The position numbers were made by a program, and so were the translations under genes. Below the pieces are notes generated by a model. That model did no database searches. It saw only the letters and a program-made list of their open reading frames with translations, and was not told the DNA's origin. From UBA668 sp041178405 (GTDB taxonomy: Bacteria > Actinomycetota > Acidimicrobiia > Acidimicrobiales > Ilumatobacteraceae): DNA of 20,004 nucleotides. Numbering within the stretch: position 1 is the first letter of the stretch; the number at the start of each line of letters is the position of its first letter. Where the stretch lies: contig JBEGVK010000116.1 in the NCBI GenBank assembly GCA_041178405.1, forward strand, positions 1-20,004. The letters are read 5' to 3'. Shown here in pieces: positions 14,306 through 20,004 of this stretch.

Positions 14306-15834
14306 CACTGCCGCAGTCGCCGATCGACCTGGCCGGCACTGCGTCGCGCCTCGGCCCCGCCGAGCCGCTTCCTGCGGGATTGCTCGACAGGCTGACGTCG
14401 GTGTGTCCCGTCGACACCGATCAGGCGGCGACCGCCGATGCCAGCCGCGACTGGTGGCCACTCGCCCTGCGATGGGCCCTCGACGGCAGCGTGCCGCGTC
14501 GGGCAGCGGCCGTCGTCCGACCGCAAACTGCGGCGCAGGTTGCCGACGTCGTGCGCCTGTGCTGCGCGTCCGGTGTGGCGGTGACCGCTGCGGGAGGGCG
14601 CAGCAGCGTGGTGGGTGGCGCAGCACCCGTGCACGGCGGCGTACTGCTCGACCTCACTGCGATGCAGGGCATCGTCGCCGTCGACGAGACGTCGGGCATC
14701 GTCGAGGTGCTGCCCGGCACGTTCGGGCCCGACCTCGAGCGAGAACTTCGCGATCGCCACGGCCTGTCGGTCGGCCACTATCCGCAGAGCTTCGACATCT
14801 CCACCGTCGGGGGGTGGGTTGCTGCCCGTGGCGCAGGCCAGTACTCCACCCGTTACGGCAAGATCGAGCATCTCGTCGTCGGACTCGAGGCGGTGCTCGC
14901 CGACGGCACGCTGGTGCGCACCGGCGGCAGCCCCGCAGCCGCAGAAGGACCCGACCTCACACAGCTCTTCATCGGCAGCGAGGGCACGCTCGGGGTCATC
15001 ACCCGCGTCTGGCTGCGCAGCCATCCGGTGCCGCCCGCCGAACAGCGCGCCTCGTACTCGTTCCGCGATGCGAGCGGCCCCGCGGCGGCATTTGCATCAG
15101 CCCTCGATACCTGCCGGCGCATCATCCGCCGTGGCGCCACCCCTGCGGTGCTCCGCCTCTACGACGCTGCCGAGACGGCCCGCAGCCATGGCGGCGACGG
15201 GAGCAACTGCGTGCTGCTGGTGCTTGATGAGGGCGACGAACGTCTCGTCGACGCGACGATGCGTATCGTCGACGACGAGTGTGCAGCTGCAGGAGCCGAC
15301 AGCACTGGCAGCGACCCGGTGGCACGGTGGATGGAACACCGCAACGAGACCGGTGCGCTGCAGGCGCTCACGCGCAAGGGCTACGTGGTCGACACCCTCG
15401 AGGTTGCTGCGCCGTGGTCGGTCCTGCTGAAGGTCGTCGAGCAGACCGAGGCAGCGCTGCTGTCGGTTCCGCACGCACGCGCCGCCACCTGCCACCTGTC
15501 GCACAGCTACGACGACGGCGCCTGCCTCTACTTCACGTTCGCTGCTACGCCGCCGCCCGACGAGTTCGAGCGGACCTACGTGGCGCTGTGGGATGCGGGC
15601 CAGCGTGCGGCCCTCGCCGCCGGCAGCAACCTGTCGCACCACCACGGCATCGGCATCAACCGTGCTCGGTTCGTCGGCGAAGCGCTCGGCTCGTCGTGGG
15701 AGGTGCTGGCGCGGATCAAGCACGCGCTTGACCCGCAGGGCATCATGAATCCCGGCAAGATGGGCTTCGGCCCGCCGTCGGCCGACCGGCGGGCGGACGC
15801 CGGCACGACCCCACCGGAGCATTCGTGGCCATGA
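14302..15834 (+). CDS. FAD-binding oxidase, alkyldihydroxyacetonephosphate-synthase-like
   Basis: 510 residues of the vanillyl-alcohol-oxidase flavoprotein fold. Seen: FAD PP-loop AAGGRSSVVGG (96-106), the FAD/active-site block YPQSFDISTVGGWVAARGAG (160-179), GPDLTQLFIGSEGTLGVITR (216-235), the triple-His loop SHHHGIG (445-451), and the C-terminal DPQGIMNPGKMG (477-488). The STVGGWVAxR, GSEGTLGVIT and HHHG motifs match alkyl-DHAP synthase, which swaps the acyl chain of acyl-DHAP for a fatty alcohol to start ether lipids. Other members of the fold oxidise hydroxy acids such as lactate or glycolate, so this is not proven. GlpD makes DHAP, consistent with the context. The GTG start overlaps the glpD stop (GTGA). 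Confidence 0.82.
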   Translation: MTLPQSPIDLAGTASRLGPAEPLPAGLLDRLTSVCPVDTDQAATADASRDWWPLALRWALDGSVPRRAAAVVRPQTAAQVADVVRLCCASGVAVTAAGGRSSVVGGAAPVHGGVLLDLTAMQGIVAVDETSGIVEVLPGTFGPDLERELRDRHGLSVGHYPQSFDISTVGGWVAARGAGQYSTRYGKIEHLVVGLEAVLADGTLVRTGGSPAAAEGPDLTQLFIGSEGTLGVITRVWLRSHPVPPAEQRASYSFRDASGPAAAFASALDTCRRIIRRGATPAVLRLYDAAETARSHGGDGSNCVLLVLDEGDERLVDATMRIVDDECAAAGADSTGSDPVARWMEHRNETGALQALTRKGYVVDTLEVAAPWSVLLKVVEQTEAALLSVPHARAATCHLSHSYDDGACLYFTFAATPPPDEFERTYVALWDAGQRAALAAGSNLSHHHGIGINRARFVGEALGSSWEVLARIKHALDPQGIMNPGKMGFGPPSADRRADAGTTPPEHSWP

Positions 15835-16250
15835 CCAGATTCGACCGCACCGCGCTCATGCAGGGCGCTGTCACCTCGCTGCTGTTCGGGGTGCCGTTCT
15901 CTGTCGCTGCGCGGCTGGTGGCCGACCGCACCGACAGCAGCGGCCTCGCCTCGCTGCTGTCGCTCGCTGCACTCGCCGGCTTCTTCGTCGGTGCCGGCGT
16001 CGCCGCATGGATCCAGCGCACCGGCCTCCCGCTGCTGCACGGCATCGCATGCGCCGGTGTCACGTACTCCGCTGCCCAGGCCGTCTTCATCGTCGTCAAG
16101 CTCTGGCGCGGCGGCGACGTCAGCTGGCTCGGCGTGCTGTTCAACCTCAGCGCCGTACTGTTCGTCGGCACGGTGGGGGGCGTGTTCGGCAGCGGACTGC
16201 AGCGTCGCGGCGTGGTGCCGCGATCACAGGCTCGGAGGGACCCTCAGTGA
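15831..16250 (+). CDS. small four-helix membrane protein, function unknown
   Basis: 139 residues with four likely membrane segments (about 13-30, 40-60, 68-90, 99-122) and a basic tail GLQRRGVVPRSQARRD. No family recognised. The ATG at 15831 overlaps the preceding TGA (ATGA); an in-frame GTG at 15825 is an alternative, five bases after GGAG (15816-15819). Its stop overlaps the next start. Its place between an ether-lipid-type enzyme and a polyol kinase suggests a membrane anchor or a lipid or polyol carrier, which is inference. Confidence 0.8.
   Translation: MTRFDRTALMQGAVTSLLFGVPFSVAARLVADRTDSSGLASLLSLAALAGFFVGAGVAAWIQRTGLPLLHGIACAGVTYSAAQAVFIVVKLWRGGDVSWLGVLFNLSAVLFVGTVGGVFGSGLQRRGVVPRSQARRDPQ
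16234..16240 (+). promoter_or_regulatory. ribosome binding site of the FGGY kinase
   Basis: GGAGGGA, six bases before the GTG at 16247. It is the best Shine-Dalgarno in this operon and fixes the GTG start that overlaps the previous stop. Confidence 0.75.
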
Positions 16251-17689
16251 GCATCCTCGTCATCGACGTCGGGACATCCGGCCTGCGCGCAGCGATCGTG
16301 CGGCCCGACGGCAACGTCGATGCCCTGCACCACGTGCGATTCCCGCCGTCGACCCCGTTCCCCGGTCTCGTCGAGTTCGATGCGGCAGCGATGGCCGCCG
16401 CCGTGCTCGAGGTCGCGCACCGCACGCTGGCCGAGGCCGGCCCGGTCGACGCCGTCGGCATCACGGCGCAGCGGGCCAGCACCGTGCTGTGGGATGCCGC
16501 CACGGGCGAGCCGCTCGGCCCGGGCCTCGGCTGGCAGGACCTGCGCACGGTGCTCGCATGCATCACCGCACGCGCCGAGCACGGCATTGGTGTCGCGCCG
16601 AACCAGACGGCCACCAAGGCGCAGTGGCTGCTCGACCAGCACGATCCCGACCGCTCGCGCGATCTGCGCATCGGCACGGTCGACTCGTGGATCGCATGGG
16701 TGCTGAGCGGCGGCCGGCTCCACATCACCGACCACACCAACGCTGCCGTCACCGGCCTGCTCCGTGCCGACGCCACGGGATGGGACGAACGGGCATGCGA
16801 CGCCCTGCGAGTGCCGGTGTCGATGCTGCCGTCGATCGTCGACACGTCAGGCGTCGTCGGCGAGGCGACGGCACTTCCCGGCGCGCCGCCGCTCGCCGCC
16901 CTCGTCGGCGACCAGCAGGCGAGCCTCGTCGGACAGGGATGTGTCCGTCCCGGCATGGCCAAGGTCACGTTCGGCACGGGCGGGATGCTCGACCTGTGCA
17001 CCGGCGCAGACGCCCCACTGCGTGCTGGACGCGGCGATGCAGGCACGTTCCCGATCGTCGCATGGAGCCGCAACGGCATCACATGGGGCGTCGAGGCGAT
17101 CATGCTGTCGGCTGGCAGCAACGTCGACTGGCTGGTCGACGACCTCGGCATCATCGACTCGCCCGCCGCCAGCCACGACGTCGCCTCGCAGTGCGAGTCG
17201 TCGGATGGTGTCGTGTACGTGCCTGCGCTGATGGGCCTCGGCACTCCGTGGTGGGACTACGGCGCTCGCGGGACGATGCTCGGCATCACCCGCGGCTCGG
17301 GGCGCCCGCAGATCGTGCGAGCGGTCCTCGAGGGCGTGGCGCACCGCGGCGCCGACCTCGTCGAGGCAGCTGAGCGCGACACCGGATTGTCGGCCAAGGC
17401 CCTGCGGATCGACGGCGGGATGAGCCGCAATCCCACCTTCGTCCAGGCCCTCGCCGATGCGTCTGGCCGACCCGTCGAGGTGTCGCGCCACACCGAGGCC
17501 ACCACCGTGGGCGCCGGCTTCCTCGCCGGTCTCGCCGTCGGCACCTGGTCGTCGCTCGACGAGGTGGGCGCAGCATGGCAGCCCAGCCATGTCGTAGCCC
17601 CCGCCGGTTCCGCGGATCGTGACCGGTGGGCGGCGGCGGTCGAACGGTCACGCCGGTGGATACCCGATCTGTCGGCGCTGGACTTCTAG
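16247..17689 (+). CDS. FGGY-family kinase, glycerol-kinase-like with altered substrate pocket
   Basis: 480 residues. FGGY kinases phosphorylate polyols or sugars with ATP in the cytoplasm. Seen: phosphate-1 motif DVGTSG (7-12), GITAQRASTVLWD (71-83), WQDLRT (96-101), catalytic D222 in GDQQASLVGQ, phosphate-2 FGTGGM (242-247), GLGTPWWDYGARGTMLGITRG, and adenosine-site DGGMSRN. The framework is closest to glycerol kinase. However, against E. coli GlpK (Arg84, Glu85, Tyr136, Asp246, Gln247) this protein keeps R76, D222 and Q223 but has A77 for the Glu and N119 for the Tyr; the Phe near the phosphate-2 loop is M247. Glycerol may thus not be the substrate. It ends the glpD operon at a TAG that is part of a possible downstream promoter. 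Confidence 0.85.
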   Translation: MSILVIDVGTSGLRAAIVRPDGNVDALHHVRFPPSTPFPGLVEFDAAAMAAAVLEVAHRTLAEAGPVDAVGITAQRASTVLWDAATGEPLGPGLGWQDLRTVLACITARAEHGIGVAPNQTATKAQWLLDQHDPDRSRDLRIGTVDSWIAWVLSGGRLHITDHTNAAVTGLLRADATGWDERACDALRVPVSMLPSIVDTSGVVGEATALPGAPPLAALVGDQQASLVGQGCVRPGMAKVTFGTGGMLDLCTGADAPLRAGRGDAGTFPIVAWSRNGITWGVEAIMLSAGSNVDWLVDDLGIIDSPAASHDVASQCESSDGVVYVPALMGLGTPWWDYGARGTMLGITRGSGRPQIVRAVLEGVAHRGADLVEAAERDTGLSAKALRIDGGMSRNPTFVQALADASGRPVEVSRHTEATTVGAGFLAGLAVGTWSSLDEVGAAWQPSHVVAPAGSADRDRWAAAVERSRRWIPDLSALDF

Positions 17690-17692
17690 AGT
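17687..17692 (+). promoter_or_regulatory. possible -10 element for the ferritin-like pair
   Basis: TAGAGT fits TANNNT and includes the stop codon of the kinase gene. It would start a transcript about 50 bases before the GTG at 17751. No clear -35 is seen, so the pair may instead be read through from the glpD operon. Confidence 0.25.
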
Positions 17693-17738
17693 TGCCCTGC
17701 CCGCCCCCCGACGGGAACACTGGGGGCTGATGATGTCG

Positions 17739-17744
17739 AAAGGA
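17739..17744 (+). promoter_or_regulatory. ribosome binding site deciding the start of ferritin-like protein 1
   Basis: AAAGGA, six bases before the GTG at 17751. The ATGs at 17730 and 17733 have only a GGGGG run nearby, so the GTG is preferred. Confidence 0.5.
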
Positions 17745-17750
17745 TCCCCA

Positions 17751-18374
17751 GTGCATTCCGACGCGATCCCGCCCAGTGCTGCGTCGCCGACCGGACGGCG
17801 TGCAGTGCTTGCCGCCGGCCTCGGTGTCGGCCTCGGGGCGGCAGTCACCCTGCTGCCCATGCTGTCCGGCACTGCCGCCGCCGATGGCACCTCGCCGAAG
17901 AAGCCCACCGACGACGACCTCGAGGTGCTCGGCGTGGCCCAGCGCCTCGAACTCTCGCTCCGCGACGTCTACGACGACGCCATCAGCGGTGTCGCCGGCT
18001 GGACCGACGAGCAGGCCGCCGTGATGGTGGCGCTGCGCGAGGCCCACGAGGAATTCGCCAATGCCCTCTCGTCGATGCTCGGCACCGACGCCCCCGGCAA
18101 GCGGTCGGAGGTTGCCTACGCCGAGCTGCGCGTCGACACCGGCGGCACGCCCGGCGACGCCATCGTCGAACTATGGGCCGTCGAGTCGCGGGCCACGGCC
18201 ACCCACCTCGAGGTGCTCGGCTCGCTGGTCGGCACCGACGGTGCCGAACTCACTGCGGCCATCATCACTGCCGAAGCTCGCCACAGCACGGCGCTGGCCG
18301 ACCTCGCCGGCATCTCCGACCCATCCCTGCGACTCGTCGACGAAGAGCAAGCGCCCGTCGACGCCACGAAGTGA
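17751..18374 (+). CDS. exported ferritin-like domain protein 1
   Basis: 207 residues from the GTG at 17751 (214 from ATG 17730). An N-terminal signal with twin arginines R16-R17 (TGRRAVL), a hydrophobic stretch (18-38) and an Ala-X-Ala-like end (GTAAAD) suggest export, possibly by the Tat route. The mature part is almost all helical with acidic and histidine residues, including LREAHEEF (95-102), AVESRATATH (143-152) and EARH (175-178), consistent with a ferritin-like four-helix fold. A metal site is plausible, but only the EARH motif has the classical EXXH spacing. Function unknown. It is followed within a few bases by a second protein of the same type, suggesting a pair that works together outside the membrane. 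Confidence 0.75.
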   Translation: MHSDAIPPSAASPTGRRAVLAAGLGVGLGAAVTLLPMLSGTAAADGTSPKKPTDDDLEVLGVAQRLELSLRDVYDDAISGVAGWTDEQAAVMVALREAHEEFANALSSMLGTDAPGKRSEVAYAELRVDTGGTPGDAIVELWAVESRATATHLEVLGSLVGTDGAELTAAIITAEARHSTALADLAGISDPSLRLVDEEQAPVDATK

Positions 18375-18379
18375 CGGCC

Positions 18380-19252
18380 ATGAACGACAACATCACCACC
18401 TCCCGTCGCGACCTGCTCCGTCTCGGAGGCATGAGCGCGGCGATCGCCACGTTGCTGGCAGCGTGCGGCTCCTCCGAGGCTGGCGAGCTCGGCCGTGTCG
18501 GCTTCGGCGACACAGTGCCCGAACTCGGCCCCGGCACGGTCGATGACGGCGTCCTGCTGCGCACCACTGCATCTGTCGAGCGCAGCATTGTCGCCGCCTA
18601 CCAGCGGATCATCGACGAGGGACTGCTCGCCACGCCTGGCGCTGCGTTCCCCGGTGTCGGCGACCTCACCGAGCAGGTTCGCCTGCTACAGCAGCACCAT
18701 GCCGATGCCGCAGCGACGATCGACACGCTCACCACCGAGGCCGGTGCCGAGCCGTGGACGTGCGGCAACCCGCGTTTCGACTCGGTGTACATCGGGGCGA
18801 TCATGAACCGCAGCCTCGCCGGCGAGGAGGCGACCGACGCCACGCCCGCCATCGAGGCCAGCGACGACGTTGCCCGCGACATGCTCAACCTCGTCGTCTC
18901 ACTCGAGCAGCTCAGCACTGCCACCTGCCAGGCAATGGTCACGCAGGTGTCGTCGGCCGCTCACCGCAAGACGCTGATGACGATCGGCGCACGCTCGTCG
19001 CGCCAGGCAGCACACGTTGCCCTCGTGATGAACCCGGGTGGCTACCTTCCCGGCTCCGGTGAGGAACTCGATGACGGCTCTGGCCAGAGCCCCATTCCCC
19101 TGCCGGTGGCACTTCCCGCCCCGTATGGCTCGCTCGGCGCCATCGTCTACGTCGGCGGGCGCGGCGACGAGAACGGCGTGCGCCAGCGCATCAGCCTCGA
19201 GACCCCGAGCCTCAACTCGCTCACCTACGCAGACGACAGTTGCGCGAGCTGA
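18380..19252 (+). CDS. Tat-exported ferritin-like lipoprotein 2
   Basis: 290 residues. Signal: twin-arginine motif SRRDLLRLGG (8-17), a short hydrophobic core and a lipobox LLAAC with C29, so it is probably a folded, Tat-exported lipoprotein anchored outside the membrane. Two helical blocks follow (about 64-120 and 162-217), ferritin-like in pattern. The place where protein 1 has EARH reads QAAH here (Q209, H212), so the metal site looks degenerate. Three other cysteines (C128, C183, C288) could form a disulfide. After about residue 218 a Gly/Pro-rich tail contains ELDDGSGQSPIPLPVALPAPYG. An in-frame GTG at 18371 overlaps the previous TGA (GTGA) and could be the real start. Function unknown. 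Confidence 0.8.
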   Translation: MNDNITTSRRDLLRLGGMSAAIATLLAACGSSEAGELGRVGFGDTVPELGPGTVDDGVLLRTTASVERSIVAAYQRIIDEGLLATPGAAFPGVGDLTEQVRLLQQHHADAAATIDTLTTEAGAEPWTCGNPRFDSVYIGAIMNRSLAGEEATDATPAIEASDDVARDMLNLVVSLEQLSTATCQAMVTQVSSAAHRKTLMTIGARSSRQAAHVALVMNPGGYLPGSGEELDDGSGQSPIPLPVALPAPYGSLGAIVYVGGRGDENGVRQRISLETPSLNSLTYADDSCAS

Positions 19253-19299
19253 CCGTCACGAGCTCGCCCACCACGGGGTCGCACGACACGGTCCGCCGG

Positions 19300-19305
19300 T
19301 AGCCT
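19300..19305 (+). promoter_or_regulatory. probable -10 element of rnpB
   Basis: TAGCCT fits TANNNT and lies six bases before the first paired base of the RNase P RNA at about 19311-19312. No strong -35 is visible. Confidence 0.5.
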
Positions 19306-19310
19306 GCGGG

Positions 19311-19671
19311 CGACGGTGAGTCGGCCGGGTGGCCGCGTCGCAGCCTCGACTGCGACGAGGAAAGTCGGGACTCCACAGGGCAGAGCGCTGGCGAGAGCCA
19401 GGTCGGGGCGACCTGACGGACGTGCAACAGAGAGAGACCGCCGATGGGCTGGGCAACCGGTCACAGGCAAGGGTGAAACGGTGCGGTAAGGGCGCACCAG
19501 CGGGACGAGCGATCGTCCCGGCTCGGCAAACCCCGCTCGGAGCAAGGCCAAGCAGAGGAGATGGACTGCCCGTCCGCCGGCTCGCCGGCACTCCTCGGGT
19601 AGGCCGCACAGAGGGATGGCCACCGGCGTGCAAGCGTCACAGGATCCCGCTTACAGGCCGACTCACCGTCG
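19311..19671 (+). ncRNA. rnpB: RNase P RNA (bacterial type A)
   Basis: The catalytic RNA that removes 5' leaders from pre-tRNAs. The ends form a perfect 16-bp P1 helix: 19311-19326 (start CGACGGTGAGTCGG) with 19656-19671 (ending CCGACTCACCGTCG). Conserved blocks are in order: GAGGAAAGTCGGGACTCC (19357-19374), CACAGGGCAG right after, GGCGACCTGACGG, GGTGAAACGGTGCGGTAAGGG, GGCAAACCCC, and ACAGGATCCCGCTTACAGG before the P1 3' strand. CGGGA in the first block pairs with TCCCG in the last. The usual 3' block is ACAGAA; here it reads ACAGGA. The RNA is about 361 nt, normal for actinobacteria. Open frames on the minus strand over it are not genes. Exact ends are set by P1 and may differ by a few bases. 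Confidence 0.95.
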
Positions 19672-19760
19672 CCTCGCCATCGAACTACTGCCGACGGACA
19701 CCACGAGTCGTGCCTGCGACGCATGTGCACGACCAGCACCGACGGACGCCGCCGCTCCTC

Positions 19761-19766
19761 TACTCT
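19761..19766 (+). promoter_or_regulatory. -10 element of the last gene (probable leaderless start)
   Basis: TACTCT fits TANNNT and is followed by six bases and the ATG at 19773. There is no Shine-Dalgarno sequence in front of the ATG, so the transcript probably begins at the start codon. Confidence 0.5.
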
Positions 19767-19772
19767 GGTTGC

Positions 19773-20004
19773 ATGGACGTTGACGTCGACGGGTTCCGAC
19801 ACGATGGGCACACGGTGGTGCGTGGCCTCGGTGCTCACCTCGACCTTGCGGCCATGCGCGCAGCGCTCGCGCCCTACCAGCAGCAGGCGCGCGAGCGACT
19901 CGCGCCGATGGCCCAGCGGTCCACCTACGACCGTGCCTTCCTGCAGATGATGAACCTGTGGCGGACCAACGACACCGTGCGCGCCTTCACCTTCGACCCG
20001 ACCT
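19773..20004 (+). CDS. phytanoyl-CoA-dioxygenase-like protein, partial (N-terminus only)
   Basis: The first 77 residues are visible, and the frame is open to the window end. The opening VDGFRHDGHTVVRGLGAHLDLAAMRAAL matches the usual start of PhyH-type Fe(II)/2-oxoglutarate dioxygenases (a short strand, 'GY-VVRG', then a helix), and FLQMMNLWRTNDTVRAFTFDP (55-75) is typical of one bacterial subgroup. The metal ligands HXD...H and the 2-oxoglutarate Arg lie beyond the window, so activity cannot be checked. The substrate is unknown. It lies 101 bp after rnpB and seems to have its own leaderless promoter. Confidence 0.65.
   Translation, partial: MDVDVDGFRHDGHTVVRGLGAHLDLAAMRAALAPYQQQARERLAPMAQRSTYDRAFLQMMNLWRTNDTVRAFTFDPT

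Noticed and set aside
12206..14626. Open frame of 806 codons on the minus strand
   Set aside because: It is antisense to glpD and rubrerythrin, is Arg/His/Gly-rich, and has no recognisable motif; it is a shadow of GC-rich codon use.
19225..19633. Minus-strand open frames of 125-132 codons
   Set aside because: They lie over the RNase P RNA, whose structure explains the sequence.
1..20004. Mobile elements, CRISPR arrays, tRNAs or defence systems
   Set aside because: No transposase, integrase, repeat-spacer pattern, cloverleaf or defence-type protein was seen; the window is core chromosome.

Overview
The window is a high-GC actinobacterial chromosome segment. Evidence: dense gene packing, many 4-base start/stop overlaps, frequent GTG starts, a WhiB-family regulator, a PimB-like phosphoinositide mannosyltransferase, an actinobacterial-type SOS box, and probable leaderless promoters. 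The style suggests Acidimicrobiia or a relative, but nothing here proves the class. I see no mobile element, CRISPR array, tRNA or sign of recent transfer; it reads as core chromosome.

Layout. (1) Positions 1-5726, minus strand: a run of seven genes, read in the order NYN-domain ribonuclease-like protein, 74-residue four-cysteine protein, QueG, GT4 mannosyltransferase (PimB-like), four-helix membrane protein, SRPBCC protein, and a ROK glucokinase cut off by the window start. (2) 5727-5799: a 73-bp divergent control region with two LexA-type boxes. (3) 5800-7566, plus strand: DEDDh exonuclease fused to a UvrC-like GIY-YIG nuclease. (4) 7536-9672, minus strand: whiB-trpD-thrB, joined by 4-base overlaps. 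(5) 9889-12360, minus strand: rubrerythrin, a GlpC-like (Fe-S) protein and a DUF3501 protein. (6) 12629-17689, plus strand: glpD, an alkyl-DHAP-synthase-like flavoprotein, a small membrane protein and a glycerol-kinase-like FGGY kinase, each overlapping the next by 4 bases. (7) 17751-19252, plus strand: two exported ferritin-like proteins. (8) 19311-19671: RNase P RNA. (9) 19773 to the end: the start of a phytanoyl-CoA-dioxygenase-like gene.

How they work together. The strongest regulatory signal is at 5727-5799: twin GAAC-N4-GTTC boxes sit on the promoters of both divergent nuclease genes, and both genes appear to be leaderless. That makes a small SOS-controlled nuclease pair likely. The glpD block links glycerol 3-phosphate and DHAP to a possible ether-lipid step, but its kinase lacks two glycerol-contacting residues, so its substrate is open. 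The rubrerythrin/(Fe-S)/DUF3501 trio looks like a redox module of unknown function. The neighbourhood of pimB-like, SRPBCC, exonuclease-UvrC-like and trpD genes resembles, from memory, the Rv2185c-Rv2192c region of Mycobacterium tuberculosis, which supports an old conserved actinobacterial block.
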